Positions 9,327 through 19,267 of a stretch of DNA of 64,000 nucleotides are shown piece by piece. Source of the stretch: CAVQCA01 sp963763115 (GTDB lineage: Bacteria > Pseudomonadota > Gammaproteobacteria > UBA9214); NCBI GenBank assembly GCA_963763115.1, contig CAVXNM010000078.1, positions 1 to 64,000 on the forward strand. The letters run 5' to 3'. Under the pieces are notes generated by a model. The model did not search any database, was not told the DNA's origin, and saw nothing but the letters and a program-made list of their open reading frames with translations. The translations under genes were made by a program, and so were the position numbers. Each line of letters opens with the position of its first letter. Within the stretch, counting starts at the first letter, position 1.

Positions 9327-9562
9327 TGCAGGCTCCGAGAGAGAGAATTACTTGCGAAACAGGCCGGAAGACGTGGGTGGTCTATGCCCCGCCCGGATGG
9401 CCGAAACTATACAGCAATCGTGGCAGCCTGGAATCTCTCACCCGGCGAGCCGCAGCTCCGGAAGGGGATGGTCGTTGTCCGGGGCACAGCGCCGCGGTTG
9501 CAAGTGATCGGGCACGACGTATGATAGCCGGGATCTTCCGCTGCAACGGCCAGGCATCATTT

Positions 9563-11497
9563 ATGTGCGGCATCACCGGTTTTCTCCAGCAGGTTCGGGA
9601 CCCACGGGAGATCATCGGGAACATGACCGATACCCTGCGGCACCGCGGACCGGACGAAGGTGGCATCTGGTGCGACGAAACAGCCGGCATTGCCCTGGGA
9701 CACCGGCGCCTGTCCATCCTCGATCTCTCTCCAGCCGGCAGCCAGCCCATGCTGTCGTCCACGGGCAACCACGTCCTGTGTTTCAACGGCGAAATCTACA
9801 ACTTCGCAGAACTGCGCCCGGAGCTGGAGCAGGCAGGTTATCCGTTTCGCGGGCACTCGGATTCCGAGGTGCTGCTGGCCGCGCTCGTGCTCTGGGGCGA
9901 CGATGAGGCTTTGCGCAGGGTAGACGGCATGTTTGCCTTTGCCCTGTGGGACCGGACTGAGAGCACCCTGCTGCTGGCCAGGGATCGTGTCGGCAAGAAG
10001 CCGCTGTATTATGGCTGGTGCAACAAGGCCTTTCTTTTCGGCTCGGAACTTAAAGCGCTACGGGCGCACCCCGACTTCGACGGCGCCATCGACCGTAATG
10101 CCCTGGGCGAATATGTCCGTTACGGCTGGGTGCCCGAGCCGCTGTCCATCCATGCCGCCATCCGCAAACTCCCGCCGGGCTGCCTGCTGAGGATCCGGCC
10201 GGAGTCGCCGCCCTGGTCGACCGCCCCGGAATATTACTGGCGAGCCGGTGACATCTGCCACCGGTCCTGGAGCAGACGCTTCGCGGGGAACTTCCGGGAT
10301 GCCGTCGAGGATCTGGATACCCTTCTTAACCGGGCGGTCGGCATGCGTATGGTTGCCGACGTGGAACTGGGCGCACTGCTCTCCGGTGGCGTCGATTCCA
10401 CCACCGTGGTAGCCATGATGCAGCGCCAGGCAGACCACCCGGTGAAGACCTTCTCAATCGGATTCACCGAACCCAGGTTCAACGAAGCAGAACAGGCCGC
10501 CGCCATCGCCGCCCACCTGGGCACGGAACATCACGAACTCTACGTCACGCCGCAGCAGTGCCTGGATCTCGTTGGGCAGTTACCGCAGGTCTATGACGAG
10601 CCGTTTGCCGACATCTCGCAGGTGCCGACCCTGCTGGTCTCGCAGCTCGCGCACCGTGAGGTCAAGGTGGTGCTGTCGGGAGACGGCGGCGACGAGCTGT
10701 TCTGCGGCTACACCCACTATTTCGAGGCGCTGGCGCAGTGGCGCTGGATGCAGCGTTTTCCCGCGCCGACACGTCGGTGGCTGCGGGGCCTTGCGCAGCG
10801 CTATGCCGAAGCCAGCTGGGGCTGGTTTGCACCCTCCGGGCAGGTAGACAGGCGCATGCGGAGATGGCAGCGCCTCGGCTCCAGGCTGGAAAAGCACACC
10901 CGCGGGATCGAGCAGATCACCGTCCAGCGGCTGCTACTGGAACGCAGCTCGCGCTGCACTCACCCGACCCGCCTGGTCATCGGCGCCGGCCAGGCGGACA
11001 CCGTTCCCGGCGACGCGGCCCAGTGGGTCAGCGGCGTCGATCCGCTGCTGCAGATGCGCCATCTCGACTACATCGGCTACCTGCCGGGAGACATCCTCGT
11101 CAAAGTGGACCGCGCCAGCATGGCGGTCGGCCTGGAGGTGCGCGCACCCCTGCTCGACGCCACGGTTACCGAATTCGGCTGGGGATTGCCGCGTGAATTC
11201 CTGATCGATCGAATGGGCGGCAAGCGCATTCTCAGAGAGGTCATGCACCGCTATGTTCCCCAGACGCTGACCAACCGGCCGAAACGCGGCTTCAGTGCGC
11301 CGGTGGAGGACTGGTTACGCGATCCCCTGCGCGACTGGGCCGAGGACCTGCTAGACAGCTCACGTCTGGCGCGCGAGGGATTCCTCGAACCCGGGGCGGT
11401 GCGGGAGATATGGAAGCAGCACCTTGCCGGCTGGCGCAATCACAGCAACCTGCTCTGGTCATTGTTGATGTTCCAGACCTGGCTCGTTTCTGGCTGA
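9563..11497 (+). CDS. asnB: Asparagine synthase (glutamine-hydrolysing)
   Basis: A 644-residue two-domain amidotransferase. It begins MCGITGFL, so Cys2 becomes the glutaminase nucleophile after methionine removal. Start 9563 is therefore certain, although the frame is open further upstream. LRHRGPDEGG and FNGEIYNF are the glutaminase substrate loops. LSGGVDST (about 272-279) is the PPi loop of the synthetase domain. AsnB paralogues are common in polysaccharide clusters, where they amidate uronic acids or other carboxylates instead of making free asparagine. Its position between two sulfotransferases suggests this second role. Confidence 0.92.
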   Translation: MCGITGFLQQVRDPREIIGNMTDTLRHRGPDEGGIWCDETAGIALGHRRLSILDLSPAGSQPMLSSTGNHVLCFNGEIYNFAELRPELEQAGYPFRGHSDSEVLLAALVLWGDDEALRRVDGMFAFALWDRTESTLLLARDRVGKKPLYYGWCNKAFLFGSELKALRAHPDFDGAIDRNALGEYVRYGWVPEPLSIHAAIRKLPPGCLLRIRPESPPWSTAPEYYWRAGDICHRSWSRRFAGNFRDAVEDLDTLLNRAVGMRMVADVELGALLSGGVDSTTVVAMMQRQADHPVKTFSIGFTEPRFNEAEQAAAIAAHLGTEHHELYVTPQQCLDLVGQLPQVYDEPFADISQVPTLLVSQLAHREVKVVLSGDGGDELFCGYTHYFEALAQWRWMQRFPAPTRRWLRGLAQRYAEASWGWFAPSGQVDRRMRRWQRLGSRLEKHTRGIEQITVQRLLLERSSRCTHPTRLVIGAGQADTVPGDAAQWVSGVDPLLQMRHLDYIGYLPGDILVKVDRASMAVGLEVRAPLLDATVTEFGWGLPREFLIDRMGGKRILREVMHRYVPQTLTNRPKRGFSAPVEDWLRDPLRDWAEDLLDSSRLAREGFLEPGAVREIWKQHLAGWRNHSNLLWSLLMFQTWLVSG

Positions 11498-11579
11498 CCG
11501 GTTACATCTGTATAGTCGGCTCGCATAACCATCCTGCATTTCGCACGCGGCGTGATCTGCAAGTGGCACGAGGGTCTGA

Positions 11580-12646
11580 CTAAATCAATTTCCGGACCGG
11601 CTTGGTGAACAGCAGGCGGTTGGCAACATACTTGCTGAAATCCTCCGAAGGGTCCACTTTTTTCCAGCGTGGATAGCGGGATTCGACCGCGTCGTAGCCA
11701 TAGTCTTCCAGCACATCAGCGAAATACATGTTGACCAGGCGGATGGCAACCCCGGATAACTGCTCCTTCCACGCCGTCAGCGGTGCCGGTGATATGCTGC
11801 TGTCAGTGTATTTTTTGACCGACCAGCCTATCCGCTGGATCGGCTGACCGCACAGGGTCAGCTCCATCATGTTGTCGTGGTAATCCAGATCCAGGAACTG
11901 GCACAGCTTTAACAGCTCCGCCTTTGGATCAAGCAGCAGTGCATCGTAATTCAGGATATAGAACTGAGTGGGTGAAAGCTCATGGAATTTCTGCATGAAG
12001 TAATAGGAGATCCGCATCTGGCGGAGGCGCGGTCCCAGATAAGGATAGGTAAACGAGGCATCGAGGTTTTTCCGGTCAATGCCGACGCGCAGTTTCTCCT
12101 CGAGTCCCTTGCGGCCATGGCGCATATTGTTGATGGCCGAGTTGAGCTGGGCATAGGGATTGCGCAGCACGTAGACCATCCTCAAATCGGGGAACCATTC
12201 CCGCAGCTCGGGGAAAAACTCTTCCTGCTGCACGCCCTTGCAGGTGAAGCGGCTGGTTTCCAGATCGCGCTTGAACGAGGTTGTGGCTGCAGCCATAGCA
12301 TTGGCGATATCGACGAACAGCTCGGGATAACTGCCTGCCTTCGAATTACGGATCAGTTCATGCAGCCTGCCGATATCGACGAAGGCATCCCAGTCGATGC
12401 TGGTCTGGCGGGGAAACGGATTGAACCATTTATCCCTGCAAATCTTCTCGAGAATCTCCGCTATCGGCTTTGACCGGTTGCTGGTGTGTTTTGCCTTGCG
12501 ACCAAGGTTGTAGTAATGGTGAATTTGAAGAAATGCAATTCATTGGGTGGATAGACGAACAGGTCCGGATGATTATCCAGCAGGTTCTTCACCATGGAGG
12601 TTCCGGATTTTCGCAACCCGGATATAAAAATCGGCTTCTTTAACAT
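11580..12646 (-). pseudogene. Sulfotransferase, frameshifted near 12520
   Basis: The N-terminal half starts MLKKPIFISGLRKSGTSMVK, a clear PAPS-binding loop, and runs to ELHFFKF. The frame then goes wrong near 12520 and stops at 12461. The other frame continues with HHYYNLGRKAKHTSNRSKP and stays open to the stop at 11580, including the 3'-phosphate-binding DLRMVYVLRNPYAQLNS. Adding one base near 12520 would give a continuous protein of about 355 residues. It could be a real inactivating deletion or a single-base assembly error. The intact C-terminal part and lack of other lesions mean the change is recent, if real. The subfamily differs from its neighbours (KSGTSMV loop). Confidence 0.75.
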
Positions 12647-12912
12647 TGTCTTAGCTATGCCCCTCATTGGCCTTGTGGCACCGGACAGGGGTGGATTACC
12701 TACGGGCTCTGGCTGACTCTGTTAGAATCCCAGCCGGACCGCTCACGTTGCGCGTGACAGCTGGCGGAGTCACTGACAGAATTCACTGACGTGTTATTGT
12801 AGTGTTTTTTGAATGCGACTGATAATCCACCCCTCCCCGACCCATGCTGCGACACAGGTAGTAATTGCGTCCGGTGCCGGGGCATCAGGACCAATGCGGG
12901 CCAGGCCTGGTA

Positions 12913-13776
12913 ATGGACAAGGAAAAAATATTCGGCATCGGTCTTGCCAAGACCGGCACCACCAGCCTCAACGATGCCTTCGCGATCCTCGGCATTGCCT
13001 CGATCGGCTGCCCTGCGAGCATCAGCGATGTCCGCCGTTTCGAGGCCGCCACCGACGGCATTGTGGCCGACCGCTTTGAAGAACTGGACCGGGTGTTCCC
13101 GCACAGCAAATTCATCTACACGGTGCGCGACCGCGACAGCTGGCTGCACTCATACACTGGTTACCGTGGCCGCAAGCACTCTCCCATGCCGGGACACGAG
13201 GAGATGACCCGCCGGCTTTACAGAACCACCGGCACGGACGAAAAGACCCTCATCGAGGCCTACGCGCGGCACGAACGCCACGTCCTGGAGTATTTCCGCG
13301 AGCGCCCGGATGATCTGCTGGTTATGGACATCTGCGGCGGGCGAGCCGACTGGGAGACCCTCTGCGCCTTTCTCGGGAAACCGGTGCCGGAGGAACTTTT
13401 TCCCTCGAGCAACCCGAAGTTCACCGACAACATCTACCTGCATCTGCTGTACTGCCTGCAGGATCCCGATCTGGTATCGCAACTCACCCGGGCGCCCATG
13501 GAATTCCTGGAATCCCTGTCGCTGGAGGGCTACGACTCTGAGGATTTCATCCGGGAAGCGCCGACCAAGCGCACCGACCGGATTCTGGTAAAGACCGTCA
13601 AGCACTTTGGTGGCATTGACCAGGCCGCACGGGCACTGCAGTTGGAGACGGTCATGCTAAAGGCGGCCGTCGAACGCCACCGTCAGCGCAAAGCCGATCG
13701 ACCCCGTCGGAAATCGACGTTCATCGGGAAGCGGATTCGCCGCCTGAAGCGGCGCCTGGAACTGCGCTCGCGCTAA
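12913..13776 (+). CDS. Sulfotransferase family protein (AKTGTTSL)
   Basis: A 287-residue protein starting MDKEKIFGIGLAKTGTTSL, with the PAPS loop right at the N-terminus and SKFIYTVRDRDSWLHS as the 3'-phosphate segment. The C-terminal region is basic (RRKSTFIGKRIRRLKRR), which might let it associate with membranes or acidic glycans. It resembles the proteins at 8454 and 17307. I chose ATG 12913, since the frame upstream is open but lacks family similarity. The next gene, another sulfotransferase of a different subfamily, follows in the same direction after 112 bp. Confidence 0.8.
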   Translation: MDKEKIFGIGLAKTGTTSLNDAFAILGIASIGCPASISDVRRFEAATDGIVADRFEELDRVFPHSKFIYTVRDRDSWLHSYTGYRGRKHSPMPGHEEMTRRLYRTTGTDEKTLIEAYARHERHVLEYFRERPDDLLVMDICGGRADWETLCAFLGKPVPEELFPSSNPKFTDNIYLHLLYCLQDPDLVSQLTRAPMEFLESLSLEGYDSEDFIREAPTKRTDRILVKTVKHFGGIDQAARALQLETVMLKAAVERHRQRKADRPRRKSTFIGKRIRRLKRRLELRSR

Positions 13777-13888
13777 AGACCACGCGCCGCGCTCAGGCAT
13801 CGATGCACACGTAACGGCACCGCGGGCGGATCTGGTAGGATGTCGCCACCCACATCCTCTACCCGGGCACTGTCCTGACCTGTCTGCG

Positions 13889-14794
13889 ATGAACAAACTC
13901 AAACGCCGCCTCATTCTCTCGGCCCTGTCTTTCCTGCCCGTCGAAAAACGGGCCAGAGTCAGCCGCTGGCTGCGTGGCCGCCAGGAGTTCAGCAAGCTGC
14001 GCAAGGCCGACATCGTGTTCGTCACCTGCCCCAAGAGCGGGCGCACCTGGCTGCGCATCATGCTGTCGCGCATCCAGCAGCAGCGCCACGACCTGCCCGG
14101 ATCGTCGATCATCGGCTCCACCAGCTTTCACCGCGACAATCCGTCATTGCCGGTGGTCTTCTTCACCCACGATTCCTATGTCGGCGACTACACCGGCAAC
14201 CGCGACAGCAAGTCCGACTATGCCGGCAAACACATCGTCCTGCTGGTGCGCGACCCACGCGATATAGCCGTATCTGCCTATTTTCAATGGAAATTCAGGA
14301 TGGACAAGCAGAAGCGTGCGCTGCACTCCGCGGGCCTCGAAGGACGCGACCTGTCAGTTTTCGACTTTGCCACACATGCCAATGGCTCACTGCGCAAGAC
14401 CATCGCCCTGCTGAACAGCTGGGACAAGGCGCTCCCCGGCATGGACCACGTCCTGGTGGTCCGTTACGAGGACCTCCGCGCCACCCCGGAGACCTGGCTT
14501 GAACGCATTACGGTATTCGCCGGTCTTGCTGCCAGTCGCGAGGAAATTTCGGATGCGGTCGAGTTCGCCTCGCTGGAGAACATGAAACAGATGGAGCGCG
14601 ATGCCGCGTTCGGCACCCGGGGGCGACGCTTCAGCAGCGGGGAACAGTCCAGCAGCGATGCCTACAAGGTGCGCCGCGGCAAAGTGGGTGGCTACCAAGA
14701 TTATTTCACCGATGAACAGGTGGAGCAGGTCGATCGGCTGGTCAACACCACCCTGTCGCCGACCTTCGGCTACACCCGGGACGAGGAAGCCTGA
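13889..14794 (+). CDS. Sulfotransferase domain protein (KSGRTWL type)
   Basis: A 301-residue protein. FVTCPKSGRTWLRIML (about residues 47-62) is the classical PKSGTTWL-type PAPS loop of cytosolic sulfotransferases, HIVLLVRDPRDIAVSAYF (about 112-129) is the 3'-phosphate site, and RRGKVGGYQDYFTDEQVEQ near the end is the family's RKGxxGdW-like motif. It is similar in plan to the oppositely oriented gene at 14822, whose stop lies only 27 bp from this stop. The acceptor is unknown. Confidence 0.85.
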   Translation: MNKLKRRLILSALSFLPVEKRARVSRWLRGRQEFSKLRKADIVFVTCPKSGRTWLRIMLSRIQQQRHDLPGSSIIGSTSFHRDNPSLPVVFFTHDSYVGDYTGNRDSKSDYAGKHIVLLVRDPRDIAVSAYFQWKFRMDKQKRALHSAGLEGRDLSVFDFATHANGSLRKTIALLNSWDKALPGMDHVLVVRYEDLRATPETWLERITVFAGLAASREEISDAVEFASLENMKQMERDAAFGTRGRRFSSGEQSSSDAYKVRRGKVGGYQDYFTDEQVEQVDRLVNTTLSPTFGYTRDEEA

Positions 14795-14821
14795 TGCAAC
14801 GCCGGTGCGGGGAGGCACTCC

Positions 14822-15700
14822 TCAATAAGCGAAGATCGGATCCAGCTCCTCGCGGATCTTTCGGTTCAGGAACTCGATTTCCGGGCTCTCGAGGTAATCG
14901 ACATAACCGCCAACCTTGCCCTTGCGCACCTTGTAGCTTTCCGGGTCTGACGGGTCAGCCGGCTGGAAGGCGCGGGTCTCGAAGGCATCCCCCGCCTGCG
15001 GATCACTGCGCCTGAGGCTGTGGGAACCACGCGCGGATTCGGCTTCCCTGGTGCGCATCTTGTTGATGTCTCCCAGCTCCAGCACCTTCTCCAGGATTTG
15101 CTCGTTGACCGGCTCAAGACCAAGACAGGACAACATGTCGATCAGGGTACTGCGGGTATCACGGCGCAGGTCCTCGTATTTCACAATCTTGAAATTACGG
15201 GGTATGTTTCTGCTCTTCGCCCAGTTGTTGAAGAACGTGATGATGCTGTCGATACCGCCGAGTTCATAATAGACGAACTCATTGATGCTGCCCTTGAATT
15301 CCGGCCGATCCTTGCGCCGCGCCGGCACCCGCTTGGTCTTCTCGAAATACAGCGACACCAGGATGTCCCGGGGATCACGCACCAGCAGCACCACGCGCTG
15401 GTCACGGTACTCGGACTTGTCCTTATTCAGCTGATGAGACATTTTCCACTGCGGCCGCTCGTCGTGAGCAAAGCGTATCCGGGGAACGCCTTCCAGACGT
15501 TTGGTGTACTCCTTCAGAGCCATCACGTTCTTCACTTCCAGCCCGTAACATCGCGTGATGTATTCGCCCAGCATGACCTGCAGCCAGGTCCTGCCGGACT
15601 TGGGAAATGAAATGACCGTAACCTCGTCCCGCCGGATACCCAGCGCATGCTGCGCCCTGCGCTTGGCGGACTTGAGTGATCTACGCAACCTGGATGACAT
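14822..15700 (-). CDS. Sulfotransferase domain protein (KSGRTWL type)
   Basis: A 292-residue protein. VISFPKSGRTWLQVML (about residues 29-44) is the PAPS loop, RVVLLVRDPRDILVSLYFEK the 3'-phosphate segment and RKGKVGGYVDYLESPEIEF the C-terminal RKGxxGgY motif. All hallmark residues are present. It converges on the related sulfotransferase at 13889 and lies 150 bp upstream of the GT4 glycosyltransferase's 3' end on the same strand. The gene pair looks like an old duplication followed by inversion. Confidence 0.85.
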   Translation of the reverse strand: MSSRLRRSLKSAKRRAQHALGIRRDEVTVISFPKSGRTWLQVMLGEYITRCYGLEVKNVMALKEYTKRLEGVPRIRFAHDERPQWKMSHQLNKDKSEYRDQRVVLLVRDPRDILVSLYFEKTKRVPARRKDRPEFKGSINEFVYYELGGIDSIITFFNNWAKSRNIPRNFKIVKYEDLRRDTRSTLIDMLSCLGLEPVNEQILEKVLELGDINKMRTREAESARGSHSLRRSDPQAGDAFETRAFQPADPSDPESYKVRKGKVGGYVDYLESPEIEFLNRKIREELDPIFAY

Positions 15701-15850
15701 GGGAAATTTCCTGTTCGAACGGCACTGGTGTACTGAAATCGCAGTTCAGGGTGGACACGATACGCGAATCCGGACAGCAGGTGCAACGTCGCCGGGCAAA
15801 CAATCGATCCTACTGGATAACGGGACGATCGCCACCTGCCGCAGCCACCG

Positions 15851-17092
15851 TCAGCGACCTTGCCCGGGGCGACGTAGAATCGCCTCATAGCCGGCGATCG
15901 CCGCATCGAAAGAGAATTCCCTGGCGCGCCTGACCATCTCCCCGGCTGCCGGCGGCGAGTCCAGGGTCGCGGCAATCGCCTCCGCCATCTGCACCGCGTC
16001 CCCCACCGGGATCAACCGGCCAATCCGGCCGCCATCGAGGATTTCATCCGGGCCGCTGGGACAATCCGTACTGACCACCGGGCAACCGCAGGCCATGGCT
16101 TCTATCAGCACATTGGGCAGACCTTCCCATGCCGAAGACAGCACAAACACCGAGGCCCGCCGGAAATAGGCATAGGGGTTCCTGACATGACCCGGCAGCT
16201 GGAAGTCGTTGCTGACTCCCAGTTCCTGCGCCAGGTCCAGCAGAGCCTGCTTGTCCGGGCCGCGCCCAAGAATCATCAGTCGTGCCTGCCGCCGCGCGCG
16301 CACTTTTGCGAAGGCGCGCAGGAGGGTTTCAAAGTCTTTCTGCGGCTTGAGTTTTCCAGCGGCGATCACCACCGGTATCGCGGCATCGGTCAGCCAGGGA
16401 TGGCCGGTATCAGCATCGGCAAGTTCAACGATTTCCGCTCGAAACACCGGGTTGTGCACCACCTGGAATTTCTCCGGCGCGATCGCTGTAATTTCCCGCA
16501 CATCCTCCACCACACCGCGGGACGGCGCCACGATGAGATCGGCACGCGGGAAAAAGCGCCTCATGATACGCGGGACGCTGCGCATCCATTTGGACTTGCC
16601 ACGATTCGCCGACGTTGTGATGTGGTTGCGGACATTGACGATAAATCGGGTATCGCTACGGATGAATGGCGCTACCAGCAGCAGCACCAGGTTCTGGTGA
16701 TTCAGGAACGACATCACCGAGTCGGGCGCCGCCTGCCTGATATAGCGATACAGCGCCAGCGCCGGCGGGTTTTCATGCGTCATCACCCGCAGCAGCCGGG
16801 CGTTGCAGCCATCCCCGATGCCCACCAGTGACAGTGGCGCGGAGAGCAGGTGTTTCAGCAGGATCCACAGCTGAAAACCACGGTGCAGCAGCGCCGGGAC
16901 ACCCTGGTCATACAGATTGATGACGGTGATGTTGGGATGGGCGTCCAGCTTCTCGATCAGCCAGCCCTCGCGCACCTCGACCAGAAAATCAACCTGGTGC
17001 CCGCGCTCGGCCAGGCCAGTGGCAATGTTTGCCGTCACCCGCTCGGTTCCCTGGGCTGACTTGATGGTCCTGATATAAATGGCGACTCTCAT
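15851..17092 (-). CDS. Glycosyltransferase family 4 protein
   Basis: A 413-residue GT-B enzyme. The start MRVAIYIRTIKSAQGTERV gives the first beta strand and a glycine-containing acceptor loop. VVIAAGKLKPQKDFETLLRA (about residue 235) and the nucleotide-sugar site FVLSSAWEGLPNVLIEAMAC with the E-x7-E motif mark family GT4. It would transfer a sugar from a nucleotide donor to a lipid-linked or surface glycan in the cytoplasm. The frame is open to 17293 without family similarity, so ATG 17092 is preferred. It is divergent from the next sulfotransferase. Confidence 0.9.
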   Translation of the reverse strand: MRVAIYIRTIKSAQGTERVTANIATGLAERGHQVDFLVEVREGWLIEKLDAHPNITVINLYDQGVPALLHRGFQLWILLKHLLSAPLSLVGIGDGCNARLLRVMTHENPPALALYRYIRQAAPDSVMSFLNHQNLVLLLVAPFIRSDTRFIVNVRNHITTSANRGKSKWMRSVPRIMRRFFPRADLIVAPSRGVVEDVREITAIAPEKFQVVHNPVFRAEIVELADADTGHPWLTDAAIPVVIAAGKLKPQKDFETLLRAFAKVRARRQARLMILGRGPDKQALLDLAQELGVSNDFQLPGHVRNPYAYFRRASVFVLSSAWEGLPNVLIEAMACGCPVVSTDCPSGPDEILDGGRIGRLIPVGDAVQMAEAIAATLDSPPAAGEMVRRAREFSFDAAIAGYEAILRRPGQGR

Positions 17093-17306
17093 AGCTGGCT
17101 TGCGGCATGCTGAAACGGCAGGCAAAACACCCTGCAGACGCGGAACGGTGACCAGCGCGCGAGCGTACACAACCGTCCGGTATATTTCCATACCGCCGGG
17201 TTCCGCCTGCCCTACACAATGTTCGCCGCATGGCGGAGGGGCAACCGATGCTGTAAACTTTCGCCGCGTCAGGTACCAACAAGGGACGGTCACGGTCGAG
17301 GTTCAA

Positions 17307-17963
17307 GTGAAGCAAGGCAAGATTTTCGGGATAGGCTTCCCCAAAACGGCAACCTCATCCCTGGGCCAGGCACTCGCAATCCTCGGCTACCAGTCCGTGC
17401 ATGACCCCTACGAAATCCTCCCCAGGTTCTTCCCGGAAGAACTCAAGGACTTCGCCTACGATCCGGACATTCTCGACAACCACGATGCCTTTGTCGGGGT
17501 TGTCTGCCTGGTCTACCGTCAACTCGACAAGGCCTACCCCGGTTCCCGCTTCATCCTGACGGTGCGCGACGAGAACAGCTGGATCAAGTCCTTGCGCGGC
17601 CACCTGTCCCCACGCGCCAAGGCAACGCAAAACGACGCGCTCATCCCGTTGCAGCCCTTTACGCGTTCGAGCATGTTCAACGGTGACCTGTGGTTCATCG
17701 ACGAACACGCCGCGGACTACCTGCAGCGCTATCGCGACTTCAATCGCGAGGTCATGGACTATTTCAAGGGCAGGAACAACCTGCTGGTGATAGACATACA
17801 AAAGGGCGACGGCTGGGGGAAGCTGTGCTCGTTCCTCGGGTGCGACATCCCCTCCCAGCCCTTTCCCTGGAAAAACCGGCGCTCTCTGCGCCGCAGCATA
17901 AGGCGCACCCTCAAGTACTGGAAACTCAAGATGGGGCTGGGCAATCCACCGCGCTCGGCCTAG
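17307..17963 (+). CDS. Sulfotransferase family protein (PKTATSSL)
   Basis: A compact protein of about 218 residues. KIFGIGFPKTATSSL is the PAPS loop and SRFILTVRDENSWIKS the 3'-phosphate segment, both similar to the 8454 and 12913 proteins. It ends about 70 residues earlier than they do, so the C-terminal helical part is short. I placed the start at GTG 17307, three residues before KIFGIG. The frame extends upstream to 17079, but that segment overlaps the GT4 start and shows no similarity. The short length could indicate C-terminal truncation, though a small palindrome follows the stop. Confidence 0.72.
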   Translation: MKQGKIFGIGFPKTATSSLGQALAILGYQSVHDPYEILPRFFPEELKDFAYDPDILDNHDAFVGVVCLVYRQLDKAYPGSRFILTVRDENSWIKSLRGHLSPRAKATQNDALIPLQPFTRSSMFNGDLWFIDEHAADYLQRYRDFNREVMDYFKGRNNLLVIDIQKGDGWGKLCSFLGCDIPSQPFPWKNRRSLRRSIRRTLKYWKLKMGLGNPPRSA

Positions 17964-17980
17964 CCTGCATCAAGCGCTCC

Positions 17981-18003
17981 GATACCCGCTTACGCGGGAA
18001 AAC
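17981..18003. repeat. Small CCCGCTTACGCGGG palindromic repeat
   Basis: GATACCCGCTTACGCGGGAA lies just after a sulfotransferase stop. It belongs with the related short palindromes at 28125 and 29977. It may form a hairpin but has no U-tract. Confidence 0.4.
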
Positions 18004-18079
18004 CCTCGATCACGGGGTGAAAGACCCGCCGGATGTAATAGCGTCATGCGCCACTATCCGTTGCTATCCAGTAACACCT

Positions 18080-19027
18080 TCAATCGTGATAGCCATACGC
18101 GGACAGGTCGATACCGGTTATTTCGGAGAGCCGGCGGTTACCAGCCTCGTAGCGGTCGCCGACAATCGCATCGATCTGCTGACGTAGCTTTTTCACATAG
18201 GCGCCTCTGTCGAACGGCAGCAGGCGATTGGCAATCCGTAGCAGGGGCTTGGCCAGCGGTGTACACAGCGGAGAATAGGCGTTTACCGAACTGCTCTCGA
18301 GAAACAGGTTAAGAAAGGGCAATCGCGGCGTGATGGCATCATCCGCACGCTTGTTATAGCGAATCTCCGCTCTGGCAGTCCGATCCGAAATATCCAACGA
18401 AACAAATTTGCCCAGCCTATCCAGAAACAACCTGGTTTGATTCCTGAACATTTCATAGGGCAGAACCAGCACGTTCTCGCGCGGAAACAAGCGATAGTAG
18501 CAGGACACCAGGTCGACGAAATTTAAGTGCGCTGGTGAGAACCCCGGCCTTCTACCATCATAGGATCGGGTCAGGTAGGTCTTCAGCGTGTCGGTCCCAC
18601 CGATTTTCAGGTACTGGAAATAGGTCGATAGCAGTATTTCCCTCTGCTGACGGATGACACAGAATATTCTTGCCTCGGGAAAACAAGCCTGGATCCTGTC
18701 GGCAATTATCCCGGCATCAAATCCGCCGCTGTGTGGATTACCGGACAGGCGCTCGTAGGAAAGTACCGGCACCCTGCTGCCGATATCGATTTTACCGAGA
18801 ATGAATTCCAGCTCCAGCAGGATGGCCTCCCGGTTCAGTTCGAAGGGTGACAGCAGGTAGCCATCCCTGTCCCTGATGAATTGCCGGCCAAGATATTTCC
18901 CCACATTGGGGTTGTTGTCTGGAGACATAGGTGCAAATACATCGCTGTCCACGCTAAACAACTCCCGCTGCAGCCAAGTTGTCGCGGTCTTATGGTAGCC
19001 GATGTGGATCAGGGGCTTGATCAGCAT
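18080..19027 (-). CDS. Sulfotransferase domain protein (HKTATTWLQ)
   Basis: A 315-residue protein starting MLIKPLIHIGYHKTATTWLQ. The PAPS loop is at the N-terminus, and ARIFCVIRQQREILLSTYFQ is the 3'-phosphate-binding segment. The subfamily, with GYHKTATTWLQ, differs from the other six sulfotransferases here. Upstream ATG codons (to 19090) exist but ATG 19027 best fits the family. Base composition is clearly more AT-rich than the flanking genes, as it is for the oxygenase that follows, which suggests this part of the island came from elsewhere. Confidence 0.82.
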   Translation of the reverse strand: MLIKPLIHIGYHKTATTWLQRELFSVDSDVFAPMSPDNNPNVGKYLGRQFIRDRDGYLLSPFELNREAILLELEFILGKIDIGSRVPVLSYERLSGNPHSGGFDAGIIADRIQACFPEARIFCVIRQQREILLSTYFQYLKIGGTDTLKTYLTRSYDGRRPGFSPAHLNFVDLVSCYYRLFPRENVLVLPYEMFRNQTRLFLDRLGKFVSLDISDRTARAEIRYNKRADDAITPRLPFLNLFLESSSVNAYSPLCTPLAKPLLRIANRLLPFDRGAYVKKLRQQIDAIVGDRYEAGNRRLSEITGIDLSAYGYHD

Positions 19028-19267
19028 ATCTGTACGATTTTTAAGTACATTCTTGCCACGTAGCAGGCTCGCCCGCATCTGTAAGTGCAAGACATGGAGG
19101 CTACTACTGCGCCCCTTCTCGCATCATGAAGTTTGCCAGGAAAATTTGCTGGAAACACGGCAGTGATTTTCCTAAGATTCGGCAACTTGGGACTGGCACC
19201 GGACAGAACCCGCTTACACACGCGCCATAAACTACCAAGGTAAAAGCAAGGCTACTGACTGAGGGTT

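Noticed and set aside
12668..12912. A tRNA gene in the gap between two sulfotransferases
   Set aside because: No cloverleaf or conserved T-loop GTTCNANNC sequence could be folded from it by eye.
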